A program made the translations under genes and the position numbers. Under the pieces are notes generated by a model. It was not told where the DNA came from. It did no database searches and saw only the letters and a list, made by a program, of their open reading frames with translations. Of a DNA stretch of 64,000 nucleotides, positions 10,000-21,133 are shown in pieces; within the stretch, counting starts at the first letter, position 1; each line of letters opens with the position of its first letter. The stretch is taken from assembly GCA_035771175.1 (NCBI GenBank), contig CM069606.1, forward strand, positions 31,864,316 through 31,928,315, given 5' to 3'. Origin of the DNA: Paratinospora sagittata (lineage: Eukaryota > Streptophyta > Magnoliopsida > Ranunculales > Menispermaceae).

Positions 10000-12900
10000 C
10001 GAAATAGATCTTTTCTAAAATATAATATTTAACTTAATTGATACAACTACATGAAATTTGTTAGTAGATTATAAGTTTTATAATATATGGAAAGGACAAA
10101 TTATAATATTTTGCACCTAATAAATATTGTATTCTTTAATATTTAAGATATTCATGAAGCCTAATATGAATTGATACTAGTGTATCAAATTAGATATATT
10201 TTTGCGTCTTTTATGTTTTAACTTTCTAAATATGAGTTTTAGAAGAAGAAAATATATATATAAAAAAAAACTATGTGCAAGCAAAATAGGCGGTGTCATT
10301 TTTAAATGAAATGGAGTTTGATTGATAAAAAAAAAGAAAAAAGAAAATAATAATGCTACATTGTCATTTATATAATTGTATCTAATATAGTTAGATAGAG
10401 ATATCATTTGTAATTAGTGAACGTGTGCGTGTGTTGCACGTAATTAATAGTTATATTTTATAATTAAGAAATATTAATTTAACTACCAAATAATATAACT
10501 ATACATTTATATTCATTAAATTATTTATTACACACTTAAAGATATGTCTAGTTATATTTTTTTATAATTAAATTAATATTTTTCTTAAAATTATCACATG
10601 TCTCTATATAACTTTCATATTCCTATATCCATTTATATTTATATTTATTTTATTTTAATTTTAAAAGTGTGTAAAAGATTAAGTTTTATCTGTTGTACGT
10701 GTCAGTTAAAACAAATAAAAAGGGTGAAAACTGAAAATGTGAATTAGTTAGATTTAATTATTTAAAAAAAAATAGAAAAAATGAAAAACTATTAGTAAAA
10801 TAACTTCAACAGCTAGGTACAACTACTTAATGCAAATGATATTTACCTTTGTGGGTAATCTACCTCTAGAATGAATTCTACAACTGAAGTTGTTCTGATG
10901 GTTTGGACACGTCTAGCGCCATGGGGCCGAGTAGCATAACTTTTTATACGCTCTGGACTTTGGAGTAATCTTTGCTGAGCAAAGTTAACTTGTATTCATA
11001 TGAAAATGGTCCACCTCTTTTGAAAAATAGAAAAAAGAAAAAGAAAATGGTCCACCTAGGATTTCAATAATATCATTTGAATACTGTACGGAATCTTGGG
11101 GAACGAGGAACGTGTTTATGTTGCGCGCTGACGATACGACCTTACAAGGAGATTAAAATATACCCATCATTTATTATAAATATGACCTGTTAAGATTTCA
11201 CATGAGATTTTTAACTTTCTTGAAAGATCTTTTGTACTCCTTGCATTGCTCTCTCTTTCTCTCAATTCTCTGTTTCTCTTTTTCTCTCTCTATATATATT
11301 TTGAGAGGTGTTACAAAAATTTAAAATTAAACTCATAACAAAATTTTTAACCAAAATTATTATTTTTGCCTTTTTAAGTCGCAATACCAACACTATGATA
11401 GTTTCTTTTTTTGAATAAGGCAAAAGTATCAGACTTAAAGTTTCGTTTAAAATCACATTAAGAATTTTTTAAGCATGTCTCATTTTTTAAAGCACGAAAT
11501 AACGATATTTATTCAACCATCTTAATTCTCAATGTAGGGTTTAGTGTCACCTCCTCTGTATGATTTCACATTTTAGGTTTATATTTATTGTTATCATTTC
11601 TAAAAATTAAGATCTTTTTTAAATAAAATTCATTAAATTTTGGAATTTGATCATTTAGTGTCTTATTTTCCGTTATACTCTAATTACTCAAAAAGAAAAA
11701 GAAAAAGAAAAAGAAAAAGAAAAGTAATGTTTGACTAATAATTTTGTTGATATTATTTTTAAAAATTATTTAATTATCTCATATAACGTATTGATACGTA
11801 ATTTAAAATAATTTAAAATTATTTTAAAAATAATATTAATCAAAATGTGTTCCTAAAATATTCTTTAAAAAAAACACGAAATCTCAAAAACTGTGAAAAA
11901 AAAAAATCAAAAGAGAGTTGGGACGGCACGGGAGTTCTCGTGCTAGTTAAAGTCTGACGGCAAGCACGAAAGCGATCCTGAGTGGCGGAGCACTTTTGTA
12001 CGTCAAGCCCACCATTATACCTAATTTAATTCCATGGTTATCATCAAAGCTTATGGCATTGTGCACTCTCCCACCACCACATCATTCTTTCTTTATTTAT
12101 CTCAACATTTCTTTAAAATTTGTATGTTATTAAATACACATTCATCTTAAGTGAACCTTTTCTTAAAAAAAAAACAAAAAAATCACTAGAAAGATCCATA
12201 ACATATATCTAAATTCATACACAAGTTGATGCGGCAAGTGATTTGCTTTTTTTTTTTGTTTTTTTTTCTTTCCTATTTTCTTATTTTCTCTTTATGATGT
12301 AGTGATTATATCAACTAGGTTAGGTAAATGCAGGTTACTCACTAAATAAAACTATAATTAAGTTAATGATGGGTAGACTCCAACTTTAAGTCTTTAAACA
12401 ATTTTATCTATGGCACCGGTGCTCAGGGATTACTAATGATTGTCTCTCAATATATTGTTTACTATTTGTAAATGCAACACTTCAATTTACAAGTTCTTTT
12501 GAAGGTCAATACTCTTTTGAATCAAGAAATGAAGTAACACTATATATTTTTTTCAGTGTCTAAAGCTGAAGTTTGAATGTTTATTTATAAGCATTTATAT
12601 ATAGTGCCTATTTGTAAAGTTGTGCAACAGACGTGAACTAACAGCTACGTTCAATGCACTTGATCGTGCACTTTTGGATCGCACCCAATCAATTTAGACG
12701 TGATCTAACAACTTTACATCTGATTATGCATTGTTGGATCGACTTCGATTACACAATCGGATACATTATATCTGGACTACCCAACCGCTTAACATGAAAG
12801 GTCAAAATCCCACAACCCCAAACAAATTTTATCCACTCGATTGCCTCAATTTCCTAAATCATATGCTTTTCAGTTCTTCGTGCTAATGCGTATGTGTAAA

Positions 12901-14252
12901 GTAGGCTACTAAAGTGTCTAATAACACAAGCACGTGTGCAGAGTGATACCAAGAAACCTTCACTTGTCTCGTAGAATGCCAAGACATATAAAGTTATCTA
13001 GTTATATATTTAAATTAGAGACAACTCTTTTTCTATCTTTTTTTTTTTGCGTCGGACTAAACTGTTTGCCCAACTTTACACTTATATATCATTAATAATT
13101 ATATATTTTTTATACTAACAGGAGATTGATTTCTAACTTGGTTCAAACCAAAATCACATGTGAGTCTCAACAAATAATGAATTTAAGTATATTATATATA
13201 TATATATATACTAGTTCGTGTGTATATGCACCGAATTTTTTATATTATTATTATTATTATTATTTATTAATATTATTTATAATAAATTAATAAAAACCTA
13301 TTTTTTCTTCTAATATGGTAAAATAATAGAATTTTAAAAATCGAAAAGATAAATTAAATAATATAGAATAGCGTAAAAATAGGAGAAGTGAAAGGAATAA
13401 AAAATTATATAAATTATCATATTAACCTGATACGTAATTTTTAAAAATAAATGATAAATATAAGTTTCAAGTAGTTCAAAGTGTTCAATGAAAAGTTTTT
13501 TTACTTGCTGGAAGATTCTTAATTAAATATTATCAAAAGGCGGGAAGTTTTGTCTTTATGTAAAATCATTCTTTTAATGTCTAATTGCGTAAATGTAGAA
13601 GAAATGCAAAAATGGCTATGCATTGAAAAGTTTCAAGTAGATTAAATTTTTATTCAAATCTAACTGAGTTATATATGATACAATATTAACAACTGAGGTG
13701 GATCTCTAGCTAACCCCTTAGTGTCAATTTAATTTGACTAATAGTGTAGATGGCTTGTATACTTACAAGCAATTAAAACAAAGCTGAAATGATAATTCAT
13801 TAACTTGAATATTTTTATTTGAGCGTAACACACATGTTTCACACTCATGTTCTGCACTAATCTACTTATATTCATCAGATTAAACAAAGACATATGATGC
13901 GGTATAAAACATGATAATAAAACATCTATCAGGATAGCATTCTTCCCAGTAAATTTCACCACTAAATTTCTAACCAATTCAACTTAATTTAACAAATCCC
14001 TTTATGGATCAGCACCCCAACACCTGAAAATTTTAGTCAATTCACCCAATCTTGGGAACAAAAGGCAAAAAAAAAACATATTGCCCATTTAAAAAAAAAA
14101 GCAGTGAATAATGCTAAATTGAATGCAGTTCTATGTTGTATTGCATTAAATCAAGTGTTAATACGTAATTCAACAAAAATCCAAAGACGATGAGACCACA
14201 GTTAGTTTTTTTTAGGGTTCTAACTTCCACAAACATTAGGAATTCTAACTCT
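10000..14252. other. AT-rich intergenic DNA
   Basis: No gene or classifiable element was recognised in 4.2 kb. Simple repeats are an (AAAAAG)n run near 11690-11722, a (TA)n run near 13192-13212 and an ATT run near 13244-13262. Open frames are short and lack family features. Confidence 0.6.
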
Positions 14253-14262
14253 CAATCTGGTG

Positions 14263-15265
14263 GGGCTTTTGACTTGATTGCTGTTAAAAAATAAAAAAAT
14301 TTCACAAATGCCATCAAAATCTAAATAATGACTGATTTGCCCTAATTTGACTATTCAAAGCCCAGTCAGCCGACACAAAGGCGCCACGTGGGCGGGGAGC
14401 TAGAGCATTAAGAAGGCATCTTTTGAAAAGACGCATAAAAGTTTTTTTGTATGGAAAGCATTTTTTCAAAAGACGCATTCCCTAACAAAATTTTTTCTTT
14501 TTTTTTTTAATCGAAGGCACCTGTCAAAAAAACGCCTTTTCTAAAAAAAAAAAAATTTCTAGCTAAATTCAACATAACTCGTGAAAAAACAAACTAAAGC
14601 AACATTACCTTGTCTAGCCGTCTAAAAACTTGCCAAGTTCCAAGGCCAAACGTAATAGCCCCGGGAAGAAAAAGCAACCATCTTCTCGTCTGCTCTCCTA
14701 TGTAATGAAAAAAGAAAAAAAACGCAGATTTCCTTAGTACATCAAATATCCTCAAAAATCAAACACGATTCATAATTCACTTAAAAAACATTGATTTCAA
14801 TGATAGATTGATAGATAGATACCTTGAGGTTGAGATGAAGAGGACGTTAATGGAGGTTCTGCAAGTATGGAAAAAGTTTTTAGAGAGAAATGAGAAGTAG
14901 GTTTAGGGTTGAAGTAGCTTGAAATGTCGAAGACGATGAAAGAGCAAGGTTTTAGAGATGGAGGCAGCAAACCTCGACGAAGACGATGACATTTGAGGTA
15001 GAAATTTTTTTTTTTTTAGGAAAGGTGACGTTTTGAAAGACGCCTTCGATTCAAAAAAAAAAAAAATGTTACGGAAGGCGTCTTTTGAAAAAACGCCTTC
15101 CATATAAAAAAAATTTATGGAAGGCGTCTTTTCAAAAGACGCATTCTTAACTGCTCCAGCTCCCAGGCTTTAAATAGTCAAATTAGGACAAAACAGTCAT
15201 TATTTAGATTTTGATGACATTTGTAAAATTTTTTTATTTTTTAACAGCAATCAAGTCAAAAGCCC
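14263..15265. mobile_element. Pack-MULE (non-autonomous Mutator-like element with captured host exons)
   Basis: Long terminal inverted repeats of about 100 bp (14263-14363 and 15166-15265) start GGGCTTTTGACTTGATTGC on both ends and differ at only a few sites. CAATCTGGTG flanks both ends (14253-14262 and 15266-15275), a 9-10-bp duplication as expected for Mutator-like elements. Inside each end are several quasi-palindromes built on AAGGCGTCTTTT...AAAAGACGC (14410-14545 and 15015-15150). The centre carries SURF1-like exons. There is no transposase, so mobility would need a MULE elsewhere. Confidence 0.85.
14609..14992 (-). pseudogene. SURF1: Captured SURF1-like gene fragment (cytochrome c oxidase assembly), exons 1-2
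   Basis: Exon 1 (14992-14823) begins with an ATG and encodes a serine/arginine-rich, transit-peptide-like start, then a Pro/Ser stretch ending at a CAAG|GT donor. Exon 2 (14697-14609) after a TAG acceptor encodes WLLFLPGAITFGLGTWQV followed by FRRLDK and a GTAATG donor. That motif is the first transmembrane segment and its flank in plant SURF1, a mitochondrial inner-membrane COX assembly factor. Exon 1 starts in one frame and reaches a stop at CAACCCTAA; the frame that joins exon 2 correctly is open only after that point, so a small indel has broken it. The rest of SURF1 is absent. The original intron is kept, so capture was from DNA, not mRNA. The SURF1 match is recognised from motif memory. 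Confidence 0.75.
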
Positions 15266-15540
15266 CAATCTGGTGTACCCATGAGGGTTTGGGGACTCGG
15301 AAGTTGACCAATCACAAGGTTTCAGCGTTGAAAACCCTTTTTAGTCCCACATTGGTTACATGGAAGAGGGGACCCTTCTCTTTATAAAATACACCCCACT
15401 CTTATCATAACTTCAAAGGTTAGATCATATTTCAGTTGAAGGTAAGTCTCCTAACAAATTTTTTTGCTACTTTTTTCTTCTAAAATAAAGATTTTCAAAG
15501 CAATAATAATAAAGAAAAAAATGCTTTTTAACTACACTTT

Positions 15541-15803
15541 TATGTGAATTACTTCTCAGCTCCGAGAACTCCTGAGTGAGAGATCTTGTATTTATAGAAG
15601 ATCAAATGTAAATGTGTCACTCATGTATTGGTGGATGCCAAAACAAAATTTGACTACTCTCTTAATAGACTAACAACCTCGATAATTGTCTGTTGGTTCT
15701 AGAACTCTCTAAGACACTCTACTTAACAGACATAACTAACTTTGTTTACATAATATTATGACAATTAATATCTTCACATGAAAACTAATGGACTTCTCTT
15801 ACA
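15541..15803 (-). repeat. 3' LTR of copia-A
   Basis: This is the counterpart of 26115-26379 with scattered substitutions. It is preceded on the minus strand by a G-rich polypurine tract seen as a run of C at 15805-15816. Confidence 0.9.
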
Positions 15804-15856
15804 CCTCCCCCCCCCCCTCAATTGAGACGGTGGAGAAATCACCTTGAGATTACTTC

Positions 15857-16855
15857 TCAAGTAATGAATTGTGAGGCAGGTAGAGCTTTTGTAAGTCCAT
15901 CAACGAACTGCTCAGAGGATGGAATATAGCAGACATCTAATTCATGTTGCAAAACCTTATCGCACACAAAATATACATCCAACACAATGTGCTTTGTATG
16001 TGCGTGAAAAATTGGATTCGCTATCATTGCGTTGGTGCTCATATTATCACATCACAACATAGGGGACTGTGGGAGATTCACATGGAGCTTAGAAAATGGA
16101 GACTGTAGCCATCATATCTTAGAGGTTGCATAAGCTAGAGATCTATATTCTGATTCCGCGCCCAGACGTGCAACAATGGATTGTTTCTTGGACTGCCATG
16201 AGACAAGACCCGATCCAAGGAACACATAATAAGCACCAATAGAAATTTTATCATCTAGCGACGAAGCCCAATCTGCATCGGAATACCCTTACAATATGAT
16301 TGTGTCAATGGAAAAAGAACAGTCCATGAGTGGTCGTGCCAGTAAGATATCTGAGGACTGTTTTGGCTGCTTGCCAGTGAGATACGACTGGTTTGTGCAT
16401 GAACTGGCTGAGTTTGTTAGTGATATAGGATATGTTTGGCAGTCTATATGAAAGATATTGTAAAACACCAACTGTGCTTCGATAAAGAGTGGGATTTGTA
16501 AACAACTCTGTATCAGTAGCAGTAAGTTGTCGACCCACGGTAGCTGGAAAATCACACAGTTTTAAGGTTGCACGTCCAGTTTCTTCAGCAGGTCTTGTAT
16601 GTATTTTGTTTGAGTGAGATACATGCCATTGTGATCTCTGTAAACTTCAATACCTAAGAAATAGTGCAATAGCCCCAAGTCTTTCAATGCAAACTCTCTG
16701 TTGAGCCGTTGTATTAATTTTGTAATATATGATGATGTTGTTCCTGTCACCAAGATATCATCAACATATACTAATACATACAACTAGTGTGATCCCTCTT
16801 TCTGAATAAACAAGGAAGTGTCAGCCTTGGCATTATGAAAGTTCCATTTTAGAAG
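15857..16855 (-). pseudogene. copia-A RT C-terminus and RNase H (broken)
   Basis: From 16855 downward the frame encodes the RT palm with LVYVDDILVTG (catalytic YVDD intact) and LKDLGLLHYFLGIEV, then RNase H sequence (QAAKTVLRYLTGT; later HIVLDVYFVCDKV and VDGLTKALP). Stops and frame changes occur near 16790, 16540, 16300 and 16050. It is the 3' half of the RT interrupted by copia-B and continues into 24693 and above. Confidence 0.85.
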
Positions 16856-16860
16856 GGGTC

Positions 16861-17287
16861 TGTGAAACAGTATGGTTCAAAACTCAGGAAAGAGAGAAAC
16901 TAAGAGTTAGTTAAATATGTTATAAAGTAACAGCTGCAACAACTAATAAAAGACAACAGGTTGTTATTAGAGTTGTTAGGAAGTTAAAACAGATTTGAGG
17001 TTTTTGGAGAAACTGTTGTTAGCTGATATATATAGGAGAGTTTTGTAACGGGTTAAGACATAGTTTTGATTACCATTCTAGCTAGTTATTAGCTGTGTAA
17101 AGTTCTCCAAGAACATATTTTATTGTAACTTTGTAAATCTTCATATCTTTCATAGTGGATTGACAACAAGTGCTGCCCAAGGATGTAGGTTTCACAAATT
17201 GTGAAATTGAACCTTATAAACCTGTGTGTGTTTGGATTGTTCTTTTATTTCTTGTTTCCATTGCATTTTGCTCATTCGATTTCAACA
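16861..17287 (+). repeat. 5' LTR of copia-B
   Basis: Starts TGTGAAACAGTATGG and ends ...TTTCAACA. It is the same length as the 3' LTR and differs at a modest number of positions, so the insertion is not very old. Confidence 0.92.
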
Positions 17288-17289
17288 AC

Positions 17290-17302
17290 TGGTATCAGAG
17301 CC
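17290..17302 (+). other. Primer-binding site of copia-B
   Basis: TGGTATCAGAGCC, matching initiator Met tRNA, lies 2 bases after the LTR. Confidence 0.9.
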
Positions 17303-17321
17303 TGCGGTCAAGATCAAGAAA

Positions 17322-18264
17322 ATGGTGATTGCAAAATATGAGATCGAGAAATTTAATGGCAAGAATGATTTTGGTCTATGGAAGATGGAGATGGAAGCAA
17401 TATTGATTCAGCAAGGATCAAAGAAAGCACTAATTCCCGAGCATGAACTACCTGATTCAATCACTCCACAAGAAAAAGAAAGGTTCTCAAAGAAGGCATA
17501 CAACGCAATAATTCTCAGCATGACAGATCAAATATTGAGGAAAGTTTCTCATGAAAGACTGTTGCGGGTTTGTGGAAGAAACTTGAAGAATTCTATTTGG
17601 AGAAGGCTCTTCCAAACTGTATATACTTGAAGGAGCAGTTTATTGGCTTTAAGATGGATGAAAGCAAGACTATTGATGACAACTTGGATGAGTTTAACAA
17701 GTTGATCTTGGATCTTGAAAATCTGGATATCAAGATCGATGATGAAGACAAGGCTATAATCTTGTTAAACTCATTGCCAAAGCCAATGAAACATTTCAAG
17801 GAAACACTCAAGTATGGAAGGAAGACAATTTCTTTAGATGATGTGCAAAATGCCTTGATTTCAAAGATGTTGGTTATGAAGAATCAGGAGAAGAGTCAAG
17901 AAAAGAGCAACAATGGGGAGAACTTGAATGTGAGGGGAAACCTCAATAGAAAGAGTCAACTGAAAAAGGAAAATCTCATTCAAAACCTAGATCCAAATCT
18001 TCGAAAAAGGATTACAAGAACACGAAATGGTATCATTCTAATAAGATAGGCCACACTCGTAGGCTATGTCTTGATAGGCAAGGCCAAGGAAATGATAAAT
18101 ATTCATCTCAAGGGAGTGCAACAGTAGCAGATCAAGGCTATGACAGTGCGGAGGTTCTCACAATCTCCATGAATAACATTTTAGAAGAATGAGTGTTAGA
18201 CTCAGGCTGCACTTACCATACGTGCCCAAGAAGAGACTGTTTGGATCATATCAAGCTGTTAGTG
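17322..18264 (+). pseudogene. gag: copia-B gag and protease (frameshifted)
   Basis: Gag starts at the ATG at 17322, just after the primer site; the longer frame from 17226 begins inside the LTR and is not the start. Motifs are FNGKNDFGLWKMEMEAIL, then after a frameshift near 17575 a gag domain with LEEFYLEKALPN and DNLDEFNKLILDLENL. The zinc knuckle is degenerate: GHTRRLC is present but the first two Cys are lost. Protease follows with the active-site motif VLDSGCTYHTCP near 18190. Several stops and frame changes make it non-functional. The chain is cut at 18270 by the solo LTR and resumes at about 21134. Confidence 0.85.
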
Positions 18265-18859
18265 GTGGTTGTTAACTTATACGGTTCATCACTTAGCTCG
18301 TCCCTAAATATGTTGTGATAAAATATATTTTGATGATCACAAACAAAATACTTTTTGGTGCTAAACGTGCGTTTATCAAGAACTTATCTCAGCACCTTAG
18401 GAAAAATAAAAAGCCAAAGAACGACTCGATCCAGGAACTCAAAATCACATCCAACGATCAAGTTCGTTTCAATCAAAAGGACTTCAACGTTCACATCCTG
18501 ATTTCAAGATCACTTTACTCGAACAATTCGATCAAGCTTCAAGTCTTCATCTCTCAATCAACGTTCAAGAAATTCAACTTTAGCGATTTGTCAACATTAA
18601 AGATCTTATAATAAAGAGTTAGATTTAAAGATTATGAGAAAATAAGAAATACACAGTATTTAAGGTATATTTTTCTCTAATCGTTACTGCTCAAACATTT
18701 TTCAAAACCATGCACAAACCACTTGCATACTTGCATGTTTTGATCATACGTTTTACGATATTTCAAATGATTTAATTTTATATATTTAATTTAAAATTTA
18801 TCGAGTTTTTATTCGCATTTATCGATTATTTAATCGCGAGTCAAAACTACTTTCAAAGA

Positions 18860-19590
18860 GTTTTTCTGGACGCTAATGAGATAACAGCGCTCTTCTGAAC
18901 TTGATAAGTCAAGAAACTAATAGTTCATTAGGACGCTAATAGTTCATTAGGACGCTGATAACGTTCAAGGTTGAATTGAACTGATTTATTAGGACGCTTA
19001 CTTGTATAGTAGCGGCCTCCTTTATTAGTTAACCTCTGAAGTTATTAGGACGACTGACTCAGCATTAGCTCACTGAAAGATTTCTTAAGTTCTTCAAAGA
19101 ATATATCTTTGAGGACGCTGATAGTTGTAAGTTGATTAAACTATCAGACGCTACCTGGATAGGAGAGCCCTCACCTTTGAGAATCAACTTAGTAACTTTC
19201 AGGACGCTGATTGTCCTTTAACGTACTTGTTTTTGGTTTCAAATGTTTTTAAAAGGCTGGACGTTTACTAGGAAAGTAGCGCCCTCATGCACTTAATTGT
19301 TTTAAAACATAGCAGAACGTTAATTGTGCATTAGCGTCCTTAGGGTTAAGTCGTTTATAGTGTCAAAGTAAGTCAGAACGCTTACAAGTTAGTAGCGCCC
19401 TCACTTAAGTGTTCTGCAGGACGCTTATACGTAATGAGAGTCCTCAAGGAACAAAACGACAAAGTTGATATTGTGCGTCAAGACACTGATTACGGAATCA
19501 GGACGTTAATTCAACAATCATCACTGTTAGAACAAGTACACTACATCAGTTTACTTTTTCAGAACGGATATCTGCACAGAGTCCTTTTCA
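18860..19590 (+). repeat. Array of GGACGCT...AGCG quasi-palindromic units in the solo LTR
   Basis: About ten degenerate units of roughly 60-70 bp. Each starts AGGACGCT or AGAACGCT and ends 25-40 bases later in AGCGCCCTC or AGCGTCCT, so each can fold back on itself. The spacers between the arms differ. Confidence 0.7.
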
Positions 19591-20544
19591 GACTTATCAG
19601 AGATATTCTCTGATACATGAATTAAGTTTTTCTAAAACTTTCCTTTTTCATGAAATTTGAAAAGAACCAGAATGTTAGTGAAAATTGCAGTTGCCATTTT
19701 CATATAACATTCTAGCCGTTGTGTGTAAACATTCATATTATTTGAATTTCAAATGTCTAAAGGCTATGTTCCACTATGTCTATAAATACCAACACTTAGG
19801 ATCAAACAACTTGCCAATCATTTTGTATTGTGCTGATACGTTTTGAAAGTTAGTCTATGTCAAAATGTTTTTCATTTATCTAAACTTTCAAAGTATTTTT
19901 CACTGATACCTTTACGATTACAAAAGATTTTTATATTGAGCTTCAATTATACTTCATCTTTGAAAATCTGTTTTTACTGGTATCTACTCAAATTCTCAGC
20001 ACTGATTCACACTTGGTATCATTCTTGCTAAAGATAGAATTTGAGAAATAGTTCAAGATATACAATTGTACTTGATTTCATATCTTAAGTACCGCATTGA
20101 ACTATATCAGTAGTTCCATTAACTACTAATCACTCAACCATAAGTTTTCATACTTGTATTCTATCTATTTTGAAAATTGTTTGTGTCTTTGATTTACACT
20201 GGTCCTTTCATTTTCCAAGTCAATGTTTTATTTGGTATCATATTATTTTCGAAGAAGCATTGATTTTCATATCACATCATTCATGCTTTTCGAAACTGCA
20301 CTTGAGCAACGCCGAACATTAAAAGGTAAAGGACCGTAAGTGTATTTCCGCTTAGCATTACTTATTTCAATTTATACATCTTTGTAATGTTATGCACTGA
20401 GCTTAATTGTAAAGTGTTCTACTCTGTTAGAACCAACATTTTTAGTGTTGTAATGTTGGTGTGTTTCTAAACTGAAACAACCAGGACAAGTGAAGGTAGT
20501 TCACTTAATGATTTTAGGGTTGAAATCATGTCAAGGTTATCTCT

Positions 20545-20880
20545 GAACCTGTAAAAGAGAAAAAGGTAAATCCTTACCTGTAAGTAGGAAACAGGTTCGT
20601 CCTTAATCTGTAAAAGGTAGGTTATCTCTTAACCTGTAAAAGAGAAAACGATTCTTCCTTATCCCACAAAAGGAAAATGATTTTTCCTTATCCCGCAAAA
20701 GGAAAACGGTTCTTCCTTATCCCGCAAAAGGAAAACGGTTCTTCCTTATCTCGTAAAAGGAAGATGGTTCTTCCTTATCCATTAAAAGGAACATGGGTTT
20801 TTCCTAATTTCGGAAAAGGAAAAGGTTCATCCTTAGCCCGTAAAAGGATATGTTTGTCTTTAACCTGCAAAAGGGCAGTT
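20545..20880 (+). repeat. Tandem array of about 31-bp CCTTATCCCGCAAAAGG units
   Basis: About ten imperfect copies built on TTCCTTATCCCGCAAAAGGA. The best-conserved block is 20660-20780; the outer copies have changed stems such as ATCTCTTAACCTGTAAAAGAGA, where the two stem arms changed together. Confidence 0.85.
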
Positions 20881-21133
20881 GTAATGGTTTGGTTCTCACC
20901 CGTAAGAGAATCAGTTAGTGGATTGAGAAAATCCTAATCGGGAGATTAGGTAGTGGACGTAGGCTTGGCCGAACCACTATAAATCTTGTGTGTCTCACGT
21001 TTGCAATTTAGTCTGAGTTCTATTTTTGCAATCAATTCTAATACATTTATGTATATCACTAAGTTATTGGAAGAGAAGTTTAAAATTGACCATCCGACCA
21101 ATTCACCCCCTACTTGGGTGGACCAACAGTGGC

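Larger units (their letters stand above)
18270..21128 (+). mobile_element. Solo LTR of a SIRE/Maximus-like copia element, nested in copia-B
   Basis: The protease-integrase region of copia-B is interrupted between GTGGT (18265-18269) and GTGGC (21129-21133), a 5-bp duplication with one mismatch. The insert starts TGTTAACTTATACGG and ends ...GGACCAACA, with CCAATTCACCCCC near the 3' end as in SIRE-type LTRs. No gag or pol is inside. At 2859 bp it is long for a copia LTR, and two repeat arrays account for much of the length. A TRIM or LARD element is the alternative, but no second LTR or primer site was seen. Confidence 0.75.

Noticed and set aside
13215..13262. Helitron end (CTAGTTCGTGTG)
   Set aside because: No 3' hairpin followed by CTRR and no matching second terminus were found.
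17226..17321. Extended N-terminus for copia-B gag
   Set aside because: These codons lie in the LTR and primer site; the ATG at 17322 is the first after the primer site.
20653..20880. Regular short repeats that look CRISPR-like
   Set aside because: The units are contiguous with no unique spacers of constant length, lie in a plant LTR, and no cas-like gene is present.
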